From Geothrix edaphica (lineage in GTDB: Bacteria; Acidobacteriota; Holophagae; Holophagales; Holophagaceae), in assembly GCF_030268045.1 (NCBI RefSeq), contig NZ_BSDC01000001.1:744001-808000 (forward strand): DNA of 64,000 nucleotides. The letters run 5' to 3'. The position numbers and the translations under genes are program-made. The first letter of the stretch is position 1. Each line of letters opens with the position of its first letter. Under the pieces are notes generated by a model. It searched no databases and was not told the origin of the DNA. It saw only the letters and a program-made list of their open reading frames with translations. Shown here piece by piece: positions 45,201 through 52,175 of the stretch.

Positions 45201-45757
45201 CCACCCACGAGCTCTACGGCGTATGGTTCGACGTGCTTCCCGGCATGAAGCTGCCCGTCAATGTGACCCTGCAGATGGGGAGCCTGCTCTTCGATGTCGG
45301 TCTGCCCAGCAGCGGGGGCTTCAACTACTGGGCGAACCTGGGGCTCTACCGGCCCGTGGTCGGCATGGCTTCCGTCCAGGTGGGCTACCCGGATTCCGGT
45401 GCCCCGGTGGACACCTTCACGCTGGATACCTCGAAGGTGCTGAACGCCTTCGCCACCAACCTGGCCCCGGTCACCGGAGCAGCCGCTGGAACCCAGCCCA
45501 CCTTCAGCTGGGGCCCACCCGTCCCGCTGCCTGCCTGGCCCTTGACCTACCGGTTGTGGATCCGCCAGAAGGACACGGGGGCCAGCATCTGGAGCATCTC
45601 CATGCCGAGCTCGCAGCTGTCCGTGGCCTACGGCGCGCCCGGAGGCACCCCCGCCACTCCGCCGGCCCTGACGACCGGTGTCACCTACCTCTGGGCCGTC
45701 GAGGTGATCTGCCCGCTCGGGAACTCCACGATCAGGATGGTCGAGTACACGCCCTGA
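42284..45757 (+). CDS. Ig-like repeat surface protein
   Basis: An 1157-residue exported protein. The signal peptide is followed by SLDCGGGGGGG, a Gly-rich start that could carry a lipid if the unusual Asp before Cys is tolerated. Six bacterial Ig-like domains of about 85 residues span roughly residues 45-565 (pattern YQWxKGGVxI...SYTVTATNxLGS). They are followed by two or more prealbumin-like/carboxypeptidase-regulatory domains (YFNIPGIPDGTYTL) and a fibronectin-III-like segment (GVLLNWKPLP). TTGGAGG precedes ATG 42284. It probably acts in adhesion or matrix binding outside the cell. A strong terminator follows. Confidence 0.8.
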   Translation: MKFLNRAKSAATVLAALVCLSFSLDCGGGGGGGSTPPPSVAPTVSQQPANQAVLEGATATFSVVASGTAPLSYQWNKGGVPISSATAASYTTSPVVLADTGSSFTVTVSNAVGSVTSSAATLTVNPAPPTITTQPANVTVNAGATATFTVVAGGTPPFTYQWKKGGVDIAGATSASYTTPATVPADDGGSFTVTVSHGGASVTSSAAILTVLSVSVAIGQQPANQAVLEGATATFSVVASGTAPLAYQWKKGGVAISGATAASYTTPPVVLADTGASFTVTVSNPVGSVTSSAATLTVNPAPPTITTQPASVMVTAGATATFTVVAGGTPPFTYQWKKGGVDIAGATSASYTTPATVPADDGGSFTVTVSHGGASVTSSAAILTVRSIPAFTLQPVGATVAAGAAATFTAAATGNPVPTYQWYRDTTLLTGQTAATLTLPAATLADAGSYTVTATNSLGSATSSAAVLIVNQTPLIVTQPASLTVPVGQSATFSVAVTGYPAPSYQWYRDTSLLAGETAATLTLAAVTVADAGSYTVTATNALGTITSAAATLTVQPTFQASGRVTLVDEFQPNNSGVGIPGVTLSLDTMPNATTAVTDGSGYFNIPGIPDGTYTLTPSMPVGTKVMFLPPGQTVTVSGSDLADLRVQAALGYTVSGTVSYPGAKTGRVYLRLDGGNGGAPGVSIPGPGAFSIRGVAPGNYTLTSWMDGMGQGNPNAANPTGTRVGVVVGFGDASGADLSLADPAAIDLSGLTPVLNSAAPMDGGVLLNWKPLPNAQGVEQADSYLIQWSTDGFSTLAGSATVAARGKQDTEKFGSTLFVSGLANGTPADFRVYAKAGATTSLSSNVVTATPAAAAGGNAISGTISFTGPATGPLYVVLFDTSTSQSYAVKAAGPASPQPYMVAGVPNGTYDILAMVDQNGNGLLDLGEASNIGGYGTIAVTGDMVNHDLTLPSSNAVVNAVTQHEIYTVAQATHELYGVWFDVLPGMKLPVNVTLQMGSLLFDVGLPSSGGFNYWANLGLYRPVVGMASVQVGYPDSGAPVDTFTLDTSKVLNAFATNLAPVTGAAAGTQPTFSWGPPVPLPAWPLTYRLWIRQKDTGASIWSISMPSSQLSVAYGAPGGTPATPPALTTGVTYLWAVEVICPLGNSTIRMVEYTP
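42419..43438 (+). repeat. Tandem duplication of a two-Ig-domain unit
   Basis: Bases 42419-42916 recur at 42941-43438 with offset 522 (174 codons) and very few differences, many of them silent. Each copy encodes two Ig-like domains. The near identity points to a recent in-frame duplication or ongoing conversion. Confidence 0.9.
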
Positions 45758-45777
45758 AACAGGTCGTCCCATTGGGA

Positions 45778-45809
45778 AACGGCGGAGGGAAACCTCCGCC
45801 GTTTTTTTT
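45778..45809 (+). terminator. Rho-independent terminator
   Basis: AACGGCGGAGG (45778-45788), loop GAAA, CCTCCGCCGTT (45793-45803) and a run of eight T (45802-45809). It ends the Ig-repeat transcript. The opposite strand has no long T run on its far side, so it mainly works rightward, one base before the convergent pseudouridine synthase stop. Confidence 0.95.
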
Positions 45810-45810
45810 G

Positions 45811-46680
45811 TCACGTCCGGAAGCGTGCCGGCGGCGCCTCCAGCCGGAGGGCCTCGCCGGTGATGGGGTGCTTCAGGCCCAGCCGCCAGGCATGGAGCCA
45901 GAGGCGGTCTGAAGGGGCGCCGCCGTAGAGGGAGTCGCCGAGTACAGGCCGCCCCAGGTGGGCCAGATGCACGCGGATCTGATGGGTGCGGCCCGTATGG
46001 ATGCGGGCGACGAGGTAGTGGCCGGGGACTAGGCCTTCCGCCTCCTCCGCCGTGGCGGGCCGGAAGTCTGTGCGGGCGGACTTGGGGTCCATGAGGTCGC
46101 CCTCGCAGCCGAAACGGCCGGGATCCGCCCCCCGCAGGCGGCCGATGGGGGCCTCCGCGGTGCAGGCTTCCAGGGGCGCGGAGACACGCACGAGGTAGAG
46201 CTTCTCCAGGTCGCGGCCCGCGAAGGCGGAGGCGAGGCCGGGATTGGCCTTGGCATCCTTGGCCAGCACCAGCAGGCCGGAGGTGCCCTGGTCCAGGCGG
46301 TGGTGGAGGAACAGCTTCAGGTCCGGTCGTTGGGTCTTCAGCAGGGCGAGCAGGTCGTGGCGGTCCGTGGCCCAGGTGCCCTGGGTGGCGAGCCCCGCGG
46401 GCTTGTCCACGGCGAGGATCCATTCGTCCTCGAAGACGATGGGAATGGCCGTGGTCGGCACCGGCGGCAGGTCGGGGTCGAAGGCCACCCGGACCTCGAG
46501 GCCCGGCTTCACGAGTTTCCCCGCCACCTTCACGCGCTTGCGGTCCACCTGGACGCCGCCCAGCTTCAGGGCTTCCCGGGCTGCCCGGCGCGACAGCTCC
46601 GTCCGTTTGGCGATGAGCTGATCCAGGCGCAACTCTGCGTCCTGGGGGTCCACGGTGAAGGTCCATTTTTTCAGTGCCAT
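45811..46680 (-). CDS. RluA-family pseudouridine synthase
   Basis: A 289-residue RNA-modifying enzyme. N-terminal S4 domain (LRLDQLIAKRTELSRRAAREAL, residues 17-38) binds RNA. The catalytic core includes ILAVDKPAGLATQG and LFLHHRLDQGTSGLLVLAKD, where the Asp of HRLD is the nucleophile. Also present are ARIHTGRTHQIRVHLAHLG and VLGDSLYGG. It converts uridine in rRNA or tRNA to pseudouridine; RluA, RluC and RluD subtypes cannot be told apart here. The ATG follows GGGGAT. It diverges from the Ntn-hydrolase-like gene across a perfect hairpin. Confidence 0.92.
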   Translation of the reverse strand: MALKKWTFTVDPQDAELRLDQLIAKRTELSRRAAREALKLGGVQVDRKRVKVAGKLVKPGLEVRVAFDPDLPPVPTTAIPIVFEDEWILAVDKPAGLATQGTWATDRHDLLALLKTQRPDLKLFLHHRLDQGTSGLLVLAKDAKANPGLASAFAGRDLEKLYLVRVSAPLEACTAEAPIGRLRGADPGRFGCEGDLMDPKSARTDFRPATAEEAEGLVPGHYLVARIHTGRTHQIRVHLAHLGRPVLGDSLYGGAPSDRLWLHAWRLGLKHPITGEALRLEAPPARFRT

Positions 46681-46700
46681 ATCCCCAGGGTAGCCGCGGC

Positions 46701-46733
46701 GCGGAATTGCCTCAAAAAGCGAGGCAATTCCGC
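46701..46733. repeat. Perfect 13-bp inverted repeat between divergent genes
   Basis: GCGGAATTGCCTC (46701-46713), 7-base A-rich loop, GAGGCAATTCCGC (46721-46733). It lies 20 bases before the pseudouridine synthase ATG and 35 bases before the next gene, where a terminator is not expected. It may be an operator, an attenuator in the 5' leader of either mRNA, or a small repeat element. Confidence 0.75.
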
Positions 46734-46768
46734 CATGGGTTTGGCATGCTGGAAGGTGGAGGCTCCCC

Positions 46769-49700
46769 ATGATCCGAATGCTTCGCGCCGGCCTGCTGAT
46801 GGCACTGGCTGTGCTGGCCACGGCCGCGGATATCCCCCTGTCGGGCTGGACAGCGAAAGGCGGCAGCAGCCCTGCGGTCACGGGTGGGATGACCTTGAAG
46901 GCCGCGGCCTCGGGCTCCGAAATGACCCTGGTTTCGGCGCCGGTGACCCTGAAGGTCGGCGAGCTGTACTGCCTGAGCGCGGTCATCGATACCCACGGCG
47001 TGAAGGCCGATGCGCTGGCCCGCTATCCCACGGCCCTCGGCGCCTGCCTCTCCATGGAGAGCTTCCCGTTCACCAATGCCTCCCAGAGCGTGGCCGGAAC
47101 CTCCAAGCGGCAGGTCTCCGTGCTGTTCCTCGCCACCGCGCCCGCGGATCGCGTGCAGCTGCACCTGGGCCGCAATGGGAGGGCCACGGGCGACGCCGCC
47201 TTCAGCCAGGTGAAGCTCGAGAAAGTGGAGGACGTGACCCGGTTCATCCCCATGGAGACCGTGCGCTGGGCGGGGAAGGGCTTCCGCTATGAAATGGGCG
47301 GCTGGACCTTCCTGCACATCGAGGGCGCGCCCTATGCCCGGGGCCGCCAGCACGGCGAGCTCATGGCCGACGAGATCGTGCGCTTCATCACCAAGCTCGC
47401 GATCCAGAAGGACGCGGCAGATCCCGCCCGGGGCTGGGCCGATAAGCGGCAGTTCGCCGACGCCCTCTTCCTGCGCAAGTTCGATCTGGAGTTCCTGGAG
47501 GAGATGAAGGGCATCGCCGACGGCGCCGCCAAGGCCGGCGCCCGGTTCAAGGGGCGCGCCATCGATCTGCTGGACATCGTCACGCTGAACAGCGATGTGG
47601 ATGCGAGCTACCTCCAGTCCGCCCTGCCGCACACCGCCAACCCCCTCACCAACCGCACCTTCATGACCGGGGACGACGAGGCGGCCAAAGGCGGGCAGGG
47701 GGACCACTGCTCCTCCTTCGTGGCCACCAAGGGCGCGACGAAGTCCGGCCGGTTCATCTTCAGCCAGATCTTCATGTGGGGCGGCTACACCGGGACCGAG
47801 TGGAACGTGATGCTGGACGTGGTGCCCGAGAAGGGCCACCGGCTGGTGCTGCAGACCTTCGCCGGCGGCATCCACAGCGGCACCGACTGGTACCTCAACG
47901 CCTCGGGCCTGGTGATGGGCGAGACCACCGTGGGCCAGACGCCCTATAAGCCGGACGGCACGCCGCAGAGCAACCGCATCCGCAAGGCCGCCCAGTACGC
48001 CAATGGCATCGACGAGGCCGCCGCCATCCTCTTCGCGCAGAACAACGGCCTCTACACCAACGACTGGACCATGGCCGACACCAAGACCGACGAAGGCGCC
48101 TGCTTCCTGCTGGGGACCGAGAAGACGCGCCTGTGGCGCACCGGAACGAAGGGCAAGCCGGCCGACACGCCGGGCAACCACAAGGACTTCATCTGGGCCA
48201 ACAACAACAACCGCGACCTGGAGGTCCGCGGCGAGTACGCCGGGAACCCCGAGAACGCCCCGGCGGACCTGGCCTTCAACACCTGGAATCGCGACATCGC
48301 CTTCCAGGAGGCCTTCAAGGCGCACGGCAAGACCGGCTTCGACATCGACACCGCCACCCGCCTGATGGCCAGCAGCCCCATCAACCGGCCCCATGCCTGC
48401 GATGGCAAGCTCACCACCGCCGAGATGGCCGAGAAGCTCGTCTTCATCGCGCACCAGGGCAAGACCACCCAGCGCGAAAAGCTGGTGGGAGGGCGCTGGA
48501 TCGCCGACCTGCCGGGCGCGACCCCGCACCTGACCCATGGGTACACGACGTTCAGTCCCATCTGGGTATCCGCGAAGCTCCAGGCCGTGAAAGCGGCCCG
48601 GAAGGATGAGCAGCCGGCCAAGGCCGTGCCTGCGCCGGACGTCGCCGGGGTAAAGGAAGCCTTCTCCTACGAGGCGAAGGGGCTCTGGACAGGAACTGTC
48701 AAGCCGGCTTCGGACGCGGAGAACTGGTTCATCAGCGCCTCCGCCGCCTACTGGCAGCAGCTGAAACAGCTGCCTCCCGCACCGGCCAAGGCCTTCGAGA
48801 TCCAGAGCGCGGCCCTGGCAGACCTCGCCACGCGTCACCTCTGGCTGGAGGCCAAGGAGGGCGCGAAGGCGCCCCTGGCCACCACGACGGCCTACGACCG
48901 CTACGGCGCCTACCAGATCCCGCGCATCCGGGGAGTGTTCGCCCTCCACCAGCTGCGGCTGCACCTGGGGAACGCCACCTTCGCCAAGGCCATGCAGTCT
49001 GTCCACGGGCGCTACCAGGGCAGGACCGCCGCCACCGCCGAGATCCTGAAGGCCCTGTCCGAGGCCGCCGGCCAGGATGTCGCCCCCATCCTGAAACCCT
49101 GGCTGGAACGCGCCGACCTTCCGGCCCCCAAGATCCAGGCCCGCGTCGAGAAGACGGGCGATGCCTACGAGGTGAAGCTTGATGTGGAGCAGGCGGGCTT
49201 CGCGTATCCCTTCGTGGCGTTCGCAAGCGTGGAAACGGAAGCGGGCGCGAAGCTGGAGCGCATCGAGGTGAAGTCCGCCAAGGCGGCCTTCAGCTTCCGC
49301 AGCGAAGTCCGGCCCACGCGTTTGGCCTTCAATGCGGGGAACGACATTCCCATGCCCCGCGCCAACTTCTGGGTGCCGGGCAACGTACTGGACGACTGGA
49401 GCGCCACGCTCCTGGTCTTCGGCACGGCCCGCGAAGTGGAGGCCCAGCGCACCCTTGCGCTGAGCTACCGCGAAGCCCTGGCGGACAACATGACCGAGGT
49501 GCTGCTGCCCCTGAAGCCCGATGCCGACGTGAGCGATGCCGACCTGGCCGCCAACGACCTGCTGATCTTCGGCGGCCCGGCCGAGAACGGCCTGGCGGCG
49601 CGTCTCCAGGCCGAAGGGAAGCTGCCCTTCAAGGCGGGTCCTGGCTGGTTCCAGTGGCAGGGTCGGACCTATGGCCGCCCCGATGACGGCCTCCTGGCGG

Positions 49701-49888
49701 CCTTCCCCAACCCCTGGAACCCGAAGCGCATGCTGGTGTTCGTCCTCGCCAACAGCCGCGTCCAGCAGTGGGCCATGACGAAGACCGTGCCCCGCGGCCT
49801 GCCGGGCTGGACCCTCTACCGGGGCGGCGAGGTGAAGGAGAAGGGGCAGGCGATGGCCGCGATGACGGTTGTGGATCTCAAACCCTGA
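46769..49888 (+). CDS. Three-part Ntn-hydrolase (C45-like) protein with M1-like C-terminus
   Basis: A 1039-residue exported protein; GGAGG precedes ATG 46769. After a signal peptide (1-20), residues about 20-150 look like a carbohydrate-binding beta sandwich (VTLKVGELYCLSAVIDT). Residues about 170-610 resemble the C45/phospholipase-B-like Ntn hydrolases, with AYARGRQHGEL-type start (PYARGRQHGELMADEIV) and likely nucleophile Cys314 in GDHCSSFVATKG, then WYLNASGLVMGETTVGQ. Residues about 660-860 resemble the C-terminal part of M1 aminopeptidases (GVFALHQLRLHLGNATFAKAM) without the HExxH zinc domain. An amide or ester hydrolase role is inferred; substrate is unknown. Confidence 0.7.
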   Translation: MIRMLRAGLLMALAVLATAADIPLSGWTAKGGSSPAVTGGMTLKAAASGSEMTLVSAPVTLKVGELYCLSAVIDTHGVKADALARYPTALGACLSMESFPFTNASQSVAGTSKRQVSVLFLATAPADRVQLHLGRNGRATGDAAFSQVKLEKVEDVTRFIPMETVRWAGKGFRYEMGGWTFLHIEGAPYARGRQHGELMADEIVRFITKLAIQKDAADPARGWADKRQFADALFLRKFDLEFLEEMKGIADGAAKAGARFKGRAIDLLDIVTLNSDVDASYLQSALPHTANPLTNRTFMTGDDEAAKGGQGDHCSSFVATKGATKSGRFIFSQIFMWGGYTGTEWNVMLDVVPEKGHRLVLQTFAGGIHSGTDWYLNASGLVMGETTVGQTPYKPDGTPQSNRIRKAAQYANGIDEAAAILFAQNNGLYTNDWTMADTKTDEGACFLLGTEKTRLWRTGTKGKPADTPGNHKDFIWANNNNRDLEVRGEYAGNPENAPADLAFNTWNRDIAFQEAFKAHGKTGFDIDTATRLMASSPINRPHACDGKLTTAEMAEKLVFIAHQGKTTQREKLVGGRWIADLPGATPHLTHGYTTFSPIWVSAKLQAVKAARKDEQPAKAVPAPDVAGVKEAFSYEAKGLWTGTVKPASDAENWFISASAAYWQQLKQLPPAPAKAFEIQSAALADLATRHLWLEAKEGAKAPLATTTAYDRYGAYQIPRIRGVFALHQLRLHLGNATFAKAMQSVHGRYQGRTAATAEILKALSEAAGQDVAPILKPWLERADLPAPKIQARVEKTGDAYEVKLDVEQAGFAYPFVAFASVETEAGAKLERIEVKSAKAAFSFRSEVRPTRLAFNAGNDIPMPRANFWVPGNVLDDWSATLLVFGTAREVEAQRTLALSYREALADNMTEVLLPLKPDADVSDADLAANDLLIFGGPAENGLAARLQAEGKLPFKAGPGWFQWQGRTYGRPDDGLLAAFPNPWNPKRMLVFVLANSRVQQWAMTKTVPRGLPGWTLYRGGEVKEKGQAMAAMTVVDLKP

Positions 49889-50274
49889 GGGCAGATGCCC
49901 CGCGGTGATTGCAAGAGGAGGCGCCCGGCTGATTCCCCATCAGGCGGGCGCTTCCCATTGGACTCGGCCTCCCGGCGCGCCCTGGGCTCATCGATCCTCA
50001 GGGGATGGTTCCGGCGGTTCAGTGCGACTGGTCGATCCTTCAAATTGAAGGGGTGGGCAGGCCATCCTGATGGAATGGTCTGTATTGATCGGTCAATAAT
50101 TGAACTTTAATTATTAATTATATGGAAGATATGTTGTGGCGCAAATTGTGCTTAAAAGATCTGGTCAGGGACTCTGACTGGTTCTGGGCCGACTGGTTGC
50201 GCAAGGAGATCCGTGCATCGTCTGCTCCCTTCTCGGGATTTCAGATGTCAACAAGGGTTAAGGGTCAGGAAATC
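49889..50274. other. Intergenic region upstream of the KaiC-like operon
   Basis: A hairpin at 49921-49951 is followed by an AT-rich stretch (about 50081-50150). The latter includes TTGATC at 50085-50090 and the dyad TTGA-TCGG-TCAA (50085-50096), suitable for a promoter or regulator site. An ATG at 50122 is in frame with the next gene but has no ribosome binding site. No other gene is seen. Confidence 0.4.
49921..49951 (+). terminator. Hairpin, probable terminator
   Basis: GCGCCCGGCTGAT (49921-49933), loop TCCCC, ATCAGGCGGGCGC (49939-49951), one mismatch in 13 pairs, followed by CTTCCC. It lies 32 bases after the stop of the Ntn-hydrolase-like gene. The T tract is weak. Confidence 0.6.
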
Positions 50275-50691
50275 ATGTGTCGCGAGTCGATACGAAGGAC
50301 CTTGGCGCTGTCGGCTGGTATCGCCCCGGATTCGCGCGGCGTGGCTGAGGCCACCCTCCGCACTTGGGGCCAGATGGCGGCGCGGCTGGCCCCCGTCATC
50401 GGCGCGCGTGGAGTCGATGCCCTCTTCGGCCGCTCGCTACAGGTGACAAGCGCTACCTTCCCCTGGCTTTCAAAGGCCGGGGGGTCGGATGACAGCGCCA
50501 ACCCCCTGACAAACCTCAGAGCGAGCCTCGAGGCCATTGATCCGGTGGTGGGCACCGAAGGGAGCTTCGCCCTGCTGGTGGCCTTCACCGAGCTGCTGGC
50601 AGCTCTGATCGGAGAGTCCTTGACTGAGCGTCTGCTGGATCCGGTATGGACGCCTCCGAAGCCCACGACCGAACAGGAGACCCATCCATGA
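50275..50691 (+). CDS. Unknown helical protein heading the KaiC-like operon
   Basis: A protein of 138 residues from ATG 50275 (AGGA 4 bases upstream); ATG 50245 or ATG 50122 are in-frame alternatives giving 148 or 189 residues. It looks largely helical: RRTLALSAGIAPDSRGVAEA, then TLRTWGQMAARLAPVIGARG and a C-terminal helix SFALLVAFTELLAALIGESL. No family is recognised and no TM helix or signal is seen. Its stop overlaps the KaiC-like ATG (ATGA), so it is made together with that ATPase and is a candidate partner or regulator of the signalling pair downstream. Confidence 0.6.
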   Translation: MCRESIRRTLALSAGIAPDSRGVAEATLRTWGQMAARLAPVIGARGVDALFGRSLQVTSATFPWLSKAGGSDDSANPLTNLRASLEAIDPVVGTEGSFALLVAFTELLAALIGESLTERLLDPVWTPPKPTTEQETHP

Positions 50692-52175
50692 GAAGAAAAG
50701 TGACCATCAGCCTACTTGCCACAGGCGTCCCCGGACTGGACTCCATCCTGGGCGGCGGCCTCCCGGAGTTCTCCTTCAATCTGATTGCGGGCCCCCCGGG
50801 ATCCGGAAAGACCACGCTGGCGCATCAGATCATGTTCGCCCTGGCGACGCCGGAGCGCCGGGCGCTGTTCTTCACCGTGCTGGGGGAATCGCCGCTGAAG
50901 ATGCTCCGCTACCAGCAGCAGTTCTCCTTCTTTGATCCAGGGAAGGTCAACCAATCCATCAAGTTCGTGAACCTGAGCCACGAGGTCACGACCGGTCATT
51001 TCGACCAGGTCCTGGCCCGCATCATGGAGGAGGTCAAAGCCTTTTCCCCGGGGCTGGTGTTCGTCGATTCCTTCCGCTCCCTCATGTTGGAGGCCAGCCA
51101 CCAGGCCAATTCGACGATGAGCCCGCTGCAGTTCATGCAGGAACTCGGGATCAAGCTGAGCGGATGGCAGGCCACGGCCTTCCTGATCGGGGAATACATT
51201 TCCGACAACGACGCCCAGCCGGTCTCCTCGGTGGCCGATGGCCTCCTGTCACTGAATCAGAGCGTTTACCGGAACTCGATGGTGCGCAAGATCCAGGTCC
51301 TGAAAATGCGTGGCCAGCAGACCAGCCCGGGGATTCATACCTTCCGGATCACCGGCGATGGCCTTGAAGTCTTCCCGGCGGCCACCATTCCCAGTGATAG
51401 CGGGGCCATGGGGCCCCCCTCCCGGCGTCCGCACTCCCAACGGCGGCTGACCATGGGCGTACCCGGTCTTGATGACATGCTGGGCGGCGGCCTGCCAGCC
51501 GGCTATTCGCTGCTGGTTGCAGGGCCGTCCGGGTCCGGGAAGACGATCCTCGCCACGGCCTTCCTGTCTGAAGGCGTCCGCCTGGGCGAACCGGGCGTGA
51601 TCGTCGCCTTCGAGCAGACGCCGAGCCAGTCGTGGACCCGCACGATCGACGAGCTGGTCCGGGCCGGGAAGATCGGCCTGATCAACACCAGGCTGCTGGA
51701 TCTGTCGATCGACGAGATTGTCCAGCACCTGATCGACCTCATCCAGAAGATGAAGGCGACCCGGGTGGTGATCGACTCGCTGTCCGGGTTCGAACTGGCC
51801 GTGGCGCCAACCTTCCGGGAGGATTTCCGCGAATCGCTGTTCCGCATGATCACCGTCCTGTCCGGCCTCGGCGTGACGGTGCTGATGACTTCGGAACTCG
51901 AAGACCGGTACACGGACCTGCGATTCAGCTCCTATGGGTCGGCGTTCCTCACCGACGCGATCATCGTCCAGCGCTACATCGAGATGAACAGCCGCTTGAA
52001 GCGCGTCATGGCGGTCGTCAAGGTGCGCGGGAGCAACCACAGCGACCAGCTCCGGCAGTATGAGGTCACGGATGAAGGCATCGTGATCGGTGAGCCGGTG
52101 GTCGACTACGAGCGGCTCCTCGGCGGGCAGCCGACGCCGACGATCGCCCAGCCTGGCGTGGGCGAGCCGCGATGA
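50688..52175 (+). CDS. KaiC-like double-domain RecA-superfamily ATPase
   Basis: A 495-residue protein with two KaiC domains. First domain: GVPGLDSILGGGLPEFS, Walker A GPPGSGKTT (Lys41) and GLVFVDSFRSL. Second domain: GVPGLDDMLGGGLPAGYS, Walker A GPSGSGKT (Lys285) and RVVIDSLSGFEL. In cyanobacterial KaiC each domain has a Glu-Glu pair; here the equivalents are Gly66-Glu67 and Glu309-Gln310. AGGAG lies about 8 bases before ATG 50688. With no kaiA or kaiB nearby, it is more likely a signalling or DNA-repair-like ATPase than a clock. It is coupled to the genes on both sides by 4-base overlaps. Confidence 0.88.
   Translation: MRRKVTISLLATGVPGLDSILGGGLPEFSFNLIAGPPGSGKTTLAHQIMFALATPERRALFFTVLGESPLKMLRYQQQFSFFDPGKVNQSIKFVNLSHEVTTGHFDQVLARIMEEVKAFSPGLVFVDSFRSLMLEASHQANSTMSPLQFMQELGIKLSGWQATAFLIGEYISDNDAQPVSSVADGLLSLNQSVYRNSMVRKIQVLKMRGQQTSPGIHTFRITGDGLEVFPAATIPSDSGAMGPPSRRPHSQRRLTMGVPGLDDMLGGGLPAGYSLLVAGPSGSGKTILATAFLSEGVRLGEPGVIVAFEQTPSQSWTRTIDELVRAGKIGLINTRLLDLSIDEIVQHLIDLIQKMKATRVVIDSLSGFELAVAPTFREDFRESLFRMITVLSGLGVTVLMTSELEDRYTDLRFSSYGSAFLTDAIIVQRYIEMNSRLKRVMAVVKVRGSNHSDQLRQYEVTDEGIVIGEPVVDYERLLGGQPTPTIAQPGVGEPR

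Noticed and set aside
42479-46666. Very long open frame antisense to the Ig-repeat gene and the pseudouridine synthase gene region
   Set aside because: It is a product of high GC and repeats. Composition is low-complexity Gly/Arg/His, it has no family motif, and the plus-strand frame has clear domains and a terminator.
50688-52175. A full circadian clock
   Set aside because: Only a KaiC-like ATPase is present. No kaiA or kaiB is seen, and the paired catalytic glutamates are altered.
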